A DNA stretch of 64,000 nt from Leadbetterella byssophila_A (GCA_040394735.1 JBEBRR010000008.1:16644-80643), one strand, 5' to 3'. Shown: positions 27,001-34,341, counted from the stretch's first letter. Notes: generated by a model from the sequence alone, not told the origin. Made by a program: numbers and translations.

Positions 27001-27706
27001 GAGCGCCCAACCGGTTATTAGTATTACAAGCTGCTGAACTGTAATCTGCCTGAACGTATTTTCCCAATACCAGATTATGCAGCTGCGTTGTACCTAGAGC
27101 CACCACAGCGTTGGTAGCCTGAATAAACATCACCCGGTTAAAACTGGTAGCCGTGCCAGGCGCATAGGTAAATCCTATCCGCGCCGGCCGCGCAGTTCCT
27201 ATCCCTACCCCCAGCAAACCCAGCAGCTTCGCATTATCAATTGTGTAGGTATGAACCTCGGAGGTGCCGTTAAACAGCTTTATCTGGAATACTGCATTTC
27301 CGAGGTTTAGACTCAGGATATCATTTTTGGTAATATCAAAGCCTACAAAATAAGGATTAGTTGCTGAAGCCGTAATACTTTCATTTATGGCAATTGTAAC
27401 TCTTTGATCACCAATAATACCTATAGTACCTACCAGCGTAGCAAAATTGGTGGTATCATTATCATATACCCTGTCCGGGTTATCAACGCCATTGACTATA
27501 CCTAATATGGAAGGGCTTGAGGTCCAACTACCACCTGTTACATGATTAAGCGAGGGGGTTTTGGGATTCACATAACGCACAGGCTCATTGTTCGGCAACG
27601 AAGCCACCTGCGCGGAAGCTCCGTTAAAAAAAGTCAGCAAAAAAAGTATTCCCGGCAACAGCCACCTTCGTAAGAATACCTGAGGGATAGTAGATTTTTG
27701 ATTCAT
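24005..27706 (-). CDS. Large repetitive surface protein (four approx. 150-180-residue repeats plus cadherin/Ig-like domains)
   Basis: The 1233-residue protein has a signal peptide ending 'FFNGASAQ' and four diverged repeats. Each has 'GFxxxxxxLL' (such as 'GFDLENDNLLGL', 'GFDVESASLLQA', 'GFEVSKDGGLLD'), a later 'GFxxxxxFDEVRL' strand and, in most copies, a 'KVHGVVYKP' type end with Cys. Two bacterial cadherin-like units follow ('VKANDIPGNVGGTLG', 'SGNILANDTDAEGDSQS', 'GFTGTDTFTYTICE'). The C-terminus lacks a T9SS sorting domain, although the downstream neighbour has one. It is probably an adhesin or matrix protein. It lies 366 bp downstream of the asparagine-synthetase-like gene on the same strand. 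Confidence 0.82.
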   Translation of the reverse strand: MNQKSTIPQVFLRRWLLPGILFLLTFFNGASAQVASLPNNEPVRYVNPKTPSLNHVTGGSWTSSPSILGIVNGVDNPDRVYDNDTTNFATLVGTIGIIGDQRVTIAINESITASATNPYFVGFDITKNDILSLNLGNAVFQIKLFNGTSEVHTYTIDNAKLLGLLGVGIGTARPARIGFTYAPGTATSFNRVMFIQATNAVVALGTTQLHNLVLGKYVQADYSSAACNTNNRLGAPNYPIGVIEARTSNSGVGNPYGALDNNGSTYTDIGGLQSALTGGVNYAVGDVFGTDLNTGGAKAFVGFDLENDNLLGLLNASLLSNYTISLYKDGSAVPGGSFSGSNLLATNLTLLAGQPGRVTLGFLTDKAFDEIVLNVASALSTNATKVHGVVYKPFCAATGGDVLACNTLTSLSNPAHPLYINGLRTGNGGVANLGTISDTENIINGSGSPATITTVAGVAGSSSVSVANALETYPAGSFAGFDVESASLLQATVLGNSGIKIELYNSSSGTPNVPVFVSSGNVLAGVGAISGVNRGVIGVVSNVAFDEVRLVIDQTVTANVGNYKVHGVYFQKACDQPVDCSFAGLISQEAHGAVVNADKTGVALVANATLGDEAMENPWNAVSASASDFASMNALAGVLATTSLSVAATAFEFPQGTFAGFEVSKDGGLLDLGLLGDDNIEIITYNNGVQADIADISGGGLLDLSILAGSTGRSVIGFYSNAPFDEVRIRLLRTVSAATGYSLNIYGAVVSTQYVYQDGGLQCRLRYLRPDQNTGYINTPVYGSTSTNDDMPGGIYTNAGSPSVPSGANYTFIIDPDGGYTFQTDTPGEYTFNIQVCSDEVPGDCPVVELKIHVLDRGSVNPPVAYRDYAVVTENSTNNIIPVKANDIPGNVGGTLGNPIPGTVPANGSVTYNGNGEAVYTPVNGFTGTDTFTYTICETPSGECSGPVIVTVYVQELTSENTTLAADDQFIGGMNLPLSGNILANDTDAEGDSQSVALIDLDGDGVPETAPTGSAQDVFQENDKVGTITVNASAGDIVFTPVTGYKGTVNVAVRIQDNRGATSQSTVVLIIKEGPDMAPTIQIFSTEFLANAERDFIVNVWELNNGSIVNGEKPVVVKIIKNLNFDITVPGLTLSTSDQDGQNSQSAYGGSNISNSNGEWTFREDFFAIYITVKPTVSLTRASDGKVGILGFHIKRKAGASMGVQNLSVEISPYSGGETNTANNKATRKLGLN

Positions 27707-28072
27707 AATTTAACAGGATTATTTGTAAAACACATAATTCAACCAGAACACCCTGGTCAGTATGGCTACACAGTACATTAAGATTACCTCACCCATATAG
27801 AAGGACAACCCGGCTATATGGAAAGCGGTTAATGAAAGATCATCTGCTATAACAAAAGCGATCCATATTCATAGATTTTTATAGTTTTCATGGCTACTAA
27901 TTTTCATATTAATACCTAAAATAAACTATTTAATACGAGAAAGTAAAATATTTTAAGTACTTTTTTAATACATTTTTAGCTAATGGCCACTTTTTACACA
28001 AAGAGATCGCGCAAATAACAAAAATTTATAGCGAAAAGATGATGCATTCACCATAATTAGTGATTATAACTA
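27707..28072. other. AT-rich gene-free spacer
   Basis: The 366 bp between the surface-protein gene and the asparagine-synthetase-like gene are AT-rich, with no ORF having a plausible start and family likeness on either strand and no clear terminator. The promoter of the surface-protein gene is expected here, but I see no exact TAnnTTTG at a suitable distance. Confidence 0.5.
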
Positions 28073-29884
28073 TCAGGAGTTTACGGCATCCAGCCAGATA
28101 CCCGCATACATAACGCGGTTTAGCTTGCCGGCCAGGCTCCGGGATACCTCTACGGGATATTTCCCCTTAAGAAGAATGTTCATTTGTTTCAGGAACCGTG
28201 ATTTATCCACATACTGCCACAAATCACTATTGTCTTCCAGTCTTTCCCGGTTGTCCTCCCAAAGCAACTTACAGGAGGAAATCATGTAATGGGAAAATTC
28301 ATCTTTATCCCGGCGGTTATAAAGCTCTTCAGGCAGGAGGTCTTTCATGGCATTCCGCAATAACCACCGTGTTTTGCCATTACCGAAACGAATTACATCA
28401 GGAATAGCGAGACATAGCTCAAAAAGATCTTTATCGAAAAAGGGATGGAGGTACCGGACGCCCATATCCCTCTCCATAGCATAGAATTGTTCAAAATGAG
28501 AAGAGAATCCGGCATTGACCGCGGCTTTAAAGTTATCCACGACCTCTTTATCCTCCATAACATAAAGATCATTTGCCTCAAAGCGGGAAACAGCCGGCTC
28601 CGGTAAACGGTAGTCGTCCCGAAGCAGCGACCCTTCCTCCTGTAACACCGGCAGCATGCTCAACTTCTTCCACACCCCTTTTGCCAGATAGTTCAGAAAC
28701 TCCAGCGGCACGTACCCGAACCTGCTCCTGGCCACTTTCATGATCCCCAGCACCTTCCGGGTGTCCTTTCCGCGCAAAGCCCTTACTATCTCGTTCCCGA
28801 TAATTTGATTACGTATCTCCGGAGCCACAGACGGGGCAGCCCTGCTCTCCGATAGCCGGAACCGCACAAGATGAGAGACGAAAGCTTCAAAATCATCATT
28901 ACGGAGCTTTTTCAGGTATGCATATCCGTGACCTACTACGGAATCGCCGTCACTTCCGGTAAGGAGGTTATGACACCCCATCTCAAGGGCTGCACTGCCT
29001 ACAGCATAGTGAATAACCGAAGGCAGTATGAATTTTTCCGGGGCCATGCTGGCGCTGCTAAGACGATACAATGCAGCATATATATCCTTCTGCGGCAGTA
29101 TTCTGTAATGCGGGCAACCGATCTTACGGGCTACCAGCCTGGCATAATAGAGATCGTTTTGCTCAGCGCCTGCCAGATCAAAATAAAATGTAGGAAAAGA
29201 TGCATCCCGGACCCGGGCATACACCATGGTAATCAACGAAGAATCCAGCCCTCCGCTCAGGTGTGACCCGACCCCCGAAAGCCCCTCCGTAAGGAAAGCC
29301 ATGGAATTAAAGAGGCGCTCGCGAAATTCCTCAAAAAGCCAGGACTCCCTCTTTCCTCTGATATCAACGGGAGAAGGCCCCCAGTAGGCTTTACAGCTAA
29401 AACGGCCTTTCGCATCCAGATGCATATAGCACGCAGGAGGAACAATATGCACCCCCTCAAAGAATGTCGCGGAGTCCGCCATATTTTCTCCTGAATTACC
29501 ATTCAGCAAGTAATCTCGAAGCCTGAATTCATCAATCCTCTCCTTATCTCTCAGCCCTGCCAGGTTCTGTGAAAAGGAAAAACCGGGTGTCTTAAAATAA
29601 ACGGGCTCTATCCCAAATCTGTCACGGACAAGATAGCTGTCTCCTGTAAGGGAATCCCGCAGGAAAAGAATAAAGTTATGTTTTAGTTTTTTAACGAGCG
29701 CTATCCCCTCTTCCCGGAAACAGTTAGCAATTTTTTCTTCATAAGTTTGCCCCGGACAGTTGAGCACATCTCCCATCTGGAGATGACCTCCCTTAAAAAA
29801 TATATACATATCCCTGTAATTCCGAAAATTATAGGGATATGTATATATACCATCCGTAGCACTAACTGATGACAAATGCAACAA
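28073..29884 (-). CDS. Asparagine-synthetase-like ATP-dependent ligase, probable lasso-type RiPP cyclase
   Basis: The 603-residue protein has a degenerate glutaminase-like N-terminal domain (about 1-170) without the catalytic Cys2, retaining 'VRDRFGIEPVYF', and a C-terminal synthetase domain with the PP-loop 'SGGLDSS' (210-216), the later 'TGSDGDSV' (309-316) and 'LHPFFDKDLFEL'. Loss of the cysteine and the 'YIFFKGG' entry region match McjC-type lasso cyclases, which adenylate an Asp/Glu side chain and close a macrolactam. The start is TTG at 29882-29884. No in-frame ATG precedes it, and this start gives the N-terminal length expected. A 41-residue peptide gene ends 8 nt upstream. It could instead be a generic amide ligase. 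Confidence 0.82.
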   Translation of the reverse strand: MLHLSSVSATDGIYTYPYNFRNYRDMYIFFKGGHLQMGDVLNCPGQTYEEKIANCFREEGIALVKKLKHNFILFLRDSLTGDSYLVRDRFGIEPVYFKTPGFSFSQNLAGLRDKERIDEFRLRDYLLNGNSGENMADSATFFEGVHIVPPACYMHLDAKGRFSCKAYWGPSPVDIRGKRESWLFEEFRERLFNSMAFLTEGLSGVGSHLSGGLDSSLITMVYARVRDASFPTFYFDLAGAEQNDLYYARLVARKIGCPHYRILPQKDIYAALYRLSSASMAPEKFILPSVIHYAVGSAALEMGCHNLLTGSDGDSVVGHGYAYLKKLRNDDFEAFVSHLVRFRLSESRAAPSVAPEIRNQIIGNEIVRALRGKDTRKVLGIMKVARSRFGYVPLEFLNYLAKGVWKKLSMLPVLQEEGSLLRDDYRLPEPAVSRFEANDLYVMEDKEVVDNFKAAVNAGFSSHFEQFYAMERDMGVRYLHPFFDKDLFELCLAIPDVIRFGNGKTRWLLRNAMKDLLPEELYNRRDKDEFSHYMISSCKLLWEDNRERLEDNSDLWQYVDKSRFLKQMNILLKGKYPVEVSRSLAGKLNRVMYAGIWLDAVNS

Positions 29885-29892
29885 GTTCCTGT

Positions 29893-30018
29893 CTAGACCT
29901 CAACCCCTGTACCGCTAAATGCATCAGCAGTACTTCCGATTTTCAAAGTCAGTTTCTTTAACAGTCCATGCTTCAGTAGAGCAGGTTTTACATACCTTTT
30001 TCTTAGTACTGATTTCAT
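29893..30018 (-). CDS. Small RiPP precursor peptide, lasso-leader type (41 residues)
   Basis: The ATG at 30016-30018 opens 41 codons ending with TAG at 29893-29895. The leader has Y9, P12, L14, G18 and T24, matching the YxxPxLxxxGxxxxxT signature bound by the RRE protein in lasso-peptide systems. The tail after T24-L25 is KIGSTADAFSGTGVEV. With Thr at -2 the core would begin at K26 and place Asp at position 7; starting at G28 places acids at 5 and 13. Neither is a classic core. The gene has a near-canonical promoter and lies 8 nt before the cyclase-like gene. It is too short for routine gene calling. Confidence 0.78.
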   Translation of the reverse strand: MKSVLRKRYVKPALLKHGLLKKLTLKIGSTADAFSGTGVEV

Positions 30019-30051
30019 ATCATATAATTAATTTAGGCTATAAACAATACA

Positions 30052-30081
30052 CAAATATAACCATGATGTATAATTAAGCAA
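30052..30081 (-). promoter_or_regulatory. Bacteroidota -33/-7 promoter of the RiPP-like operon
   Basis: On the minus strand TTG (30081-30079) is followed by a 19-nt spacer and TATATTTG (30059-30052), close to the consensus TTTG-N19-TAnnTTTG. Transcription should start near 30045, leaving about 27 nt before the peptide ATG. Confidence 0.72.
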
Positions 30082-30267
30082 CATTATTAGTTTATTTTTT
30101 CCATAAATATCCTATCCCATAAGCAAAATGCTCTATTTTCTTACAAACAACGCACAAAGATGATCCATTTACACCGCACCAGGCTATAAATGCAACCTGC
30201 AGAAATCTTACAGGTGCTTTCCCGGCAAAAAAGAGACATAGAAATAATTATTTGCAACTATTCCCGG

Positions 30268-30305
30268 TTGGCACAATTTTTGACAAGCTGGCACGTTTTT
30301 TGATG
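30268..30305 (+). promoter_or_regulatory. Tandem 20-bp repeats (YTGGCAC-N5-TTGA) upstream of two-component pair 2
   Basis: Two copies of YTGGCACRWTTTTTGA lie 20 bp apart (TTGGCAC from 30268, CTGGCAC from 30288), that is, about two helical turns. They end at the -33 region of the regulator promoter, so a dimeric activator or repressor could bind in phase. The TGGCAC half resembles a sigma-54 -24 element, but the -12 dinucleotide reads GA rather than GC in both copies. Confidence 0.55.
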
Positions 30306-30332
30306 TAGATTTCCTTTGGATAATATATTTTG
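30298..30332 (+). promoter_or_regulatory. Candidate promoter of the regulator gene at 30395
   Basis: TTTTG (30298-30302) is followed 21 bp later by TATATTTTG (30324-30332), a -7 element with one extra base between TA and TTTG. The leader would be about 55 nt. Confidence 0.45.
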
Positions 30333-30394
30333 AAAAAGGAGTTTACCGGTCAGATAAACCACTGGCAATTAAAAAATAACAAACTAATTGATTT

Positions 30395-31036
30395 ATGAAT
30401 AAGTCAATTTTTAAAAATCTTTCCGCAATTGTACTGGATGACCATCGGTTATTTGCAGATTCCTTTGCCAAGCTGATAGAGTTTACCACTTTATTCCGCA
30501 CTGTAAATGTATTCTATCACGAGCAGGAACTCGTTCAGTACCTGATCCGGTTCAGAACTACCGATACTCTGTACCTGTTCCTGGATTACTATGTGGATGA
30601 CCGGCCCCTCCCCACATTTCTGAATGATGTAAAGAGGGTTTCCAAAAATATAAAAGTGATTGTGGTGAGCAGCCTGGCCAGTCCTTACCTGCTCAATGAT
30701 CTTTTAAAATATACTCCTGACGGAATTATCAGTAAAACAGCCAATGCCGATGAGGTCATTGACTGCATCCATGAAATAGCAGGAGACAAAAGCTATATTT
30801 CCCCGGAAATTAAAAAAATACTGGACAGCAGTGAAGAAGAAGCTATTCCGTTCACAGCACGCGAAATAGAACTCCTTCAGTATTTTGTCAGAGGTCTTTC
30901 CATAAATGAAGCTGCTGAAGAGCTGGGTCTGAGCAGACACACCATAGCCGCACACCGAAGAAAAATGATGGCCAAAACACAAACCTCAAGCATAACAGCC
31001 TTATTGGCTGCAGCGAAGAAGTTTAATGTAATATAG
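30395..31036 (+). CDS. LuxR/NarL-type response regulator of two-component pair 2
   Basis: The 213-residue protein has the same layout as the regulator at 17603-18247: acidic pair D15-D16, phosphoacceptor D64 ('LFLDYY'), K114, and a LuxR helix-turn-helix whose 'SRHTIAAHRRKMMAKT' segment is identical to the paralogue. Identity is highest in the first 67 residues and in the DNA-binding domain, and lowest around 95-150. The kinase gene follows after 54 bp. Tandem TGGCAC repeats lie in its promoter region. Confidence 0.92.
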   Translation: MNKSIFKNLSAIVLDDHRLFADSFAKLIEFTTLFRTVNVFYHEQELVQYLIRFRTTDTLYLFLDYYVDDRPLPTFLNDVKRVSKNIKVIVVSSLASPYLLNDLLKYTPDGIISKTANADEVIDCIHEIAGDKSYISPEIKKILDSSEEEAIPFTAREIELLQYFVRGLSINEAAEELGLSRHTIAAHRRKMMAKTQTSSITALLAAAKKFNVI

Positions 31037-31090
31037 AATATTTCCGCACAATGGAAAACCAATTACCTGACCTTTATTAAATGACAATTT

Positions 31091-31861
31091 ATGAATGCTT
31101 TGTTAGTACTTTTTGTATTAACCGTAATATTCGGTTCTTATTTATGGATACGGCGGGAAAGGAGAAAAACAGCCGTTCGTATCAGGGCTTTAAAACGGAT
31201 AGCCGATATCCGCATCGAAGAAGCCAGGGTGGAGTCTGCCCGGGAAACCTGTGGTAAAATCGGCCAGAATCTTCATGACGAACTATCGGCTTCTTTAGCC
31301 GGCATAGTTCACCATATGGAAATCCTTACCCGCCAGACCCATGATGAAAACATCAGGGAACGTATCAACCTGCTTAGAGTGGAAACGGGCAAAGTGTATG
31401 AGTCGGTAAGAGATAAAAGCCACTTTTTATATCCGGGCTCTTCCGGCCACCGCACGGAACACTTTGATGAAAGTATATTGAAGATCACTAATTTCCTGTT
31501 GCCCGACAATCTTTACCGCAAAGAAATAGATATTGATAAAAAGACGGCCGAGCGGCTGAACGCAGCCCAACGGATGGAGATTCTACGGATTCTGAAAGAA
31601 GCCGCCACCAATATCCTGAAGCACGCCAAAAAAGCCACCGAGGTATTTGTTTTCCTTTACGAAGGAGAAAACCGGAAAATCATCTTCCAGGTGGGGGATA
31701 ACGGAAATACCTTCAAAAAACCTAAAGACGGCATAGGTCTCAGCTCTATCCGGAAAAGGGTACTGGGTTTAAAAGGAAGCTTCAGCATTGAAACAGGAGG
31801 CGGAACCGTATTGACCGTCACGCTTCCGGGGGAAGCAACGCCCGAACCGGCTCTGATCTGA
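31091..31861 (+). CDS. Sensor histidine kinase of two-component pair 2
   Basis: The 256-residue protein parallels the kinase at 16810-17592: one membrane segment (about 3-20), a basic 'RRERRK' stop-transfer, a coiled-coil stretch, phosphoacceptor His62 in 'GQNLHDELSASLAG', 'KEAATNILKHAKKATEVFVF' and 'VGDNG' in the ATP-binding domain. It has no periplasmic sensor domain. It converges on topA, with 17 bp between stops. Confidence 0.9.
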   Translation: MNALLVLFVLTVIFGSYLWIRRERRKTAVRIRALKRIADIRIEEARVESARETCGKIGQNLHDELSASLAGIVHHMEILTRQTHDENIRERINLLRVETGKVYESVRDKSHFLYPGSSGHRTEHFDESILKITNFLLPDNLYRKEIDIDKKTAERLNAAQRMEILRILKEAATNILKHAKKATEVFVFLYEGENRKIIFQVGDNGNTFKKPKDGIGLSSIRKRVLGLKGSFSIETGGGTVLTVTLPGEATPEPALI

Positions 31862-31878
31862 CCTGAAGGGAAAACGCT

Positions 31879-34341
31879 TTATTTCTCCCCCAGCTTCAGG
31901 CATTCTTCCAGGGTAAGCTCTTCGGGTGTTACCCCTTTCGGAATTTTTACATTTCGCTTACCGATCTGAATATACGGACCATACCGGCCGTTCAACACCT
32001 TTACCTTATCGTTGTCGGGAAATTCCTTAATTACCTTGCTGGCGGCCTCTTTCCTGCCGTTCTGAATGATCTCCGCTACTTTTGCATCGTCCATCGTCAA
32101 CGGGTCTTCAGTCTTCGGTATATTGTAATAGGTAGTTCCCCATTTCACATACGGACCGAAACGCCCTTTCCCGATGGTCACGGGCTGTCCCTCATACACG
32201 GCCATTTCACGGGGCAGGGAACCGTCTGTCGCCTTGGCTTCAATCAGGGCAATAGCCCGTTCTTTGGTTACCGTGAGCGGATCTTCTCCTTTCTCAAGGT
32301 TGTAGAACTTGCCGTTGTATAAAACATACGGGCCATATCTTCCTTCATTCACTACCAGCGGGTGCCCCTCGTGGAGGCCCAGCTCCAGCGGCAGCTTGGG
32401 TCCTTTCAGGATAGCCAGCGCTTCCTCGTAGGTAAGGCCGGAGATCAGTGTTCCTTTTTTAAGGGAAACAAAAACAGGCTTTTCCTCATCTGTGGCCTCC
32501 CCGATCTGCAGATAAGGGCCAAAACGGCCTACTTTGGCAAAAAGCTTTCTTCCGCTGTCCGGATCTATCCCCAGCTCATTCGAACTGGTGGCGGAAGAAG
32601 CCCCTTCGGCTGCCTGTTCCACCTTATTATGAAAATCCTGGTAAAAATCTTTGATCATCTTCTGCCAGGAAACCTTCCCGTCAGCTACATCATCAAATTC
32701 ATCCTCTACCTCGGCCGTAAACTTATAGTTCAGGATCTCCTCAAAATTCTCTACCAGGTAGTCATTAACGATCATCCCCAGGTTGGTAGGGAAAAGCTTG
32801 GCCTTTTCACTTCCGAAGGTCTCTGTCTTTACTTCCGGACTCACAGAGCCGTCTTTCAGCAGCAGCTCCCGGTACTCCCGGGTTTGTCCCGGCCGGTCTT
32901 CCTTCACCACGTATTCCCGTTTGATGATCGTCGATATCGTAGGCGCATACGTGGAAGGCCGTCCAATACCCAGTTCTTCCAGTTTTTTCACCAGGCTGGC
33001 TTCAGTGTAGCGGGCGGGCGGGCGGCTGAACCGTTCCGTAGCCTTCATTTGAATGAGTCCCAGCTGCTGGCCGATGTTCAGCGGCGGAAGCATGCCTTTG
33101 CTTTCTTCGTCCTCCTCATCGTTACCCTCCAGATACACTTTAAGGAATCCTTCAAACTTAATTACCTCTCCCGAGGCCGTCAGCTCTTCCGGGCGGGTGG
33201 AGATACCTATTTTGGCGATAGTACGTTCAATCTGTGCGTCCGCCATCTGCGAAGCAATGGCCCGTTTCCATATCAGATCGTACAATCTTTTTTCATTTCT
33301 GTCGGTACCGGCGCTGCTCACAGAAAAATCAGTAGGGCGAATGGCCTCGTGAGCTTCCTGCGCCGACTTATCTTTGGTGCGGAATACCCTCGGCTTCGAA
33401 AACTTTTCTCCGTAAGCGCTGACGATCTGTCCTTTTGCCCCTTCTATGGCCTCGGCCGAAAGGTTCGTGGAATCCGTACGCATATACGTAATCTTCCCTG
33501 ATTCGTAGAGCCTCTGCGCCAGGGTCATGGTCTGCTGTACCGAAAAGCTCAGTTTCCGGGAGGCTTCCTGCTGCAGCGTGGAAGTAGTGAAAGGAGCAGC
33601 CGGGCTCTTGGTAGTAGGCTTCACTTCCAGGCTGGCAATAGAGAACATGGCCGGAATACAATCATTCAGAAACTTTTCGGCATCCTGCAGGGTTTCAAAA
33701 TTTTTCGACAGCTCGGCCGACAGCACTTTGCCGTTTCCTACGTTGAAATCGGCCTGAATTCTGTAGGAAGACGTCACCTGGAAATTCTCGATTTCCCGTT
33801 CCCGCTCTACCACAATTCTCACGGTCACCGACTGTACCCTTCCGGCAGAAAGATTTTTGCGGTCTCCGGCCCGGATCTTGCGCCAGAGCACAGGCGACAG
33901 CTGAAAACCTACCAGCCGGTCAAGAATACGCCTGGCCTGCTGCGCATTAACCAGGTCAAGATCAATAGTCCTGGGGTTTTCGATGGCCTTGCCTATAGCA
34001 TTTTTGGTGATCTCCCGGAATACAATACGTTTGGTATCATCCTTCAGTCCCAGCGCTTCCTTAAGATGCCATGAAATGGCCTCCCCTTCCCGGTCGTCAT
34101 CAGTAGCCAGCCACACTTCCTTATCTCTGGCCTCCTTCTTCAGCTCGTTGACTACCTTTACCTTGTCTGATGAAACCTTATAGGTGGGTTCAAAATCTTT
34201 TTCAATATCCACACCCAGCTCTTTTTCAGGCAGGTCACGGATATGCCCGAAACTGGATTTGACGATAAAATCTTTTCCAAGGTATCCTTCAATGGTCTTT
34301 GCTTTTGCGGGGGATTCTACTATAACAAGGTTCTTTGACAT
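31879..34341 (-). CDS. topA: DNA topoisomerase I (type IA)
   Basis: The 820-residue enzyme relaxes negative supercoils. The TOPRIM domain has E9 ('IVESPAKAKT') and 'DDDREGEA' (81-88), and the active-site tyrosine is Y286 in 'KITYMRTDS'. The C-terminus carries no zinc-finger cysteines but has four repeats of the TopoI C-terminal type, each with 'GR[FY]GPY' ('VGRFGPYLQIG', 'EGRYGPYVLYN', 'KGRFGPYVKWG', 'NGRYGPYIQIG'), as in other Bacteroidota and some actinobacteria. Confidence 0.97.
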   Translation of the reverse strand: MSKNLVIVESPAKAKTIEGYLGKDFIVKSSFGHIRDLPEKELGVDIEKDFEPTYKVSSDKVKVVNELKKEARDKEVWLATDDDREGEAISWHLKEALGLKDDTKRIVFREITKNAIGKAIENPRTIDLDLVNAQQARRILDRLVGFQLSPVLWRKIRAGDRKNLSAGRVQSVTVRIVVEREREIENFQVTSSYRIQADFNVGNGKVLSAELSKNFETLQDAEKFLNDCIPAMFSIASLEVKPTTKSPAAPFTTSTLQQEASRKLSFSVQQTMTLAQRLYESGKITYMRTDSTNLSAEAIEGAKGQIVSAYGEKFSKPRVFRTKDKSAQEAHEAIRPTDFSVSSAGTDRNEKRLYDLIWKRAIASQMADAQIERTIAKIGISTRPEELTASGEVIKFEGFLKVYLEGNDEEDEESKGMLPPLNIGQQLGLIQMKATERFSRPPARYTEASLVKKLEELGIGRPSTYAPTISTIIKREYVVKEDRPGQTREYRELLLKDGSVSPEVKTETFGSEKAKLFPTNLGMIVNDYLVENFEEILNYKFTAEVEDEFDDVADGKVSWQKMIKDFYQDFHNKVEQAAEGASSATSSNELGIDPDSGRKLFAKVGRFGPYLQIGEATDEEKPVFVSLKKGTLISGLTYEEALAILKGPKLPLELGLHEGHPLVVNEGRYGPYVLYNGKFYNLEKGEDPLTVTKERAIALIEAKATDGSLPREMAVYEGQPVTIGKGRFGPYVKWGTTYYNIPKTEDPLTMDDAKVAEIIQNGRKEAASKVIKEFPDNDKVKVLNGRYGPYIQIGKRNVKIPKGVTPEELTLEECLKLGEK

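Noticed and set aside
27707..28072. A second short precursor peptide downstream of the cyclase-like gene
   Set aside because: The only short frames here are around 12 codons, without leader motif or promoter.
30268..30305. Tandem sigma-54 promoters upstream of pair 2
   Set aside because: The TGGCAC halves fit, but the essential GC at -12 reads GA in both copies, so I report them only as a repeated possible regulator site.
32362..33501. 379-residue plus-strand open frame inside topA
   Set aside because: topA on the minus strand covers it with complete motifs. The plus frame shows no domain and is a shadow of its codon bias.
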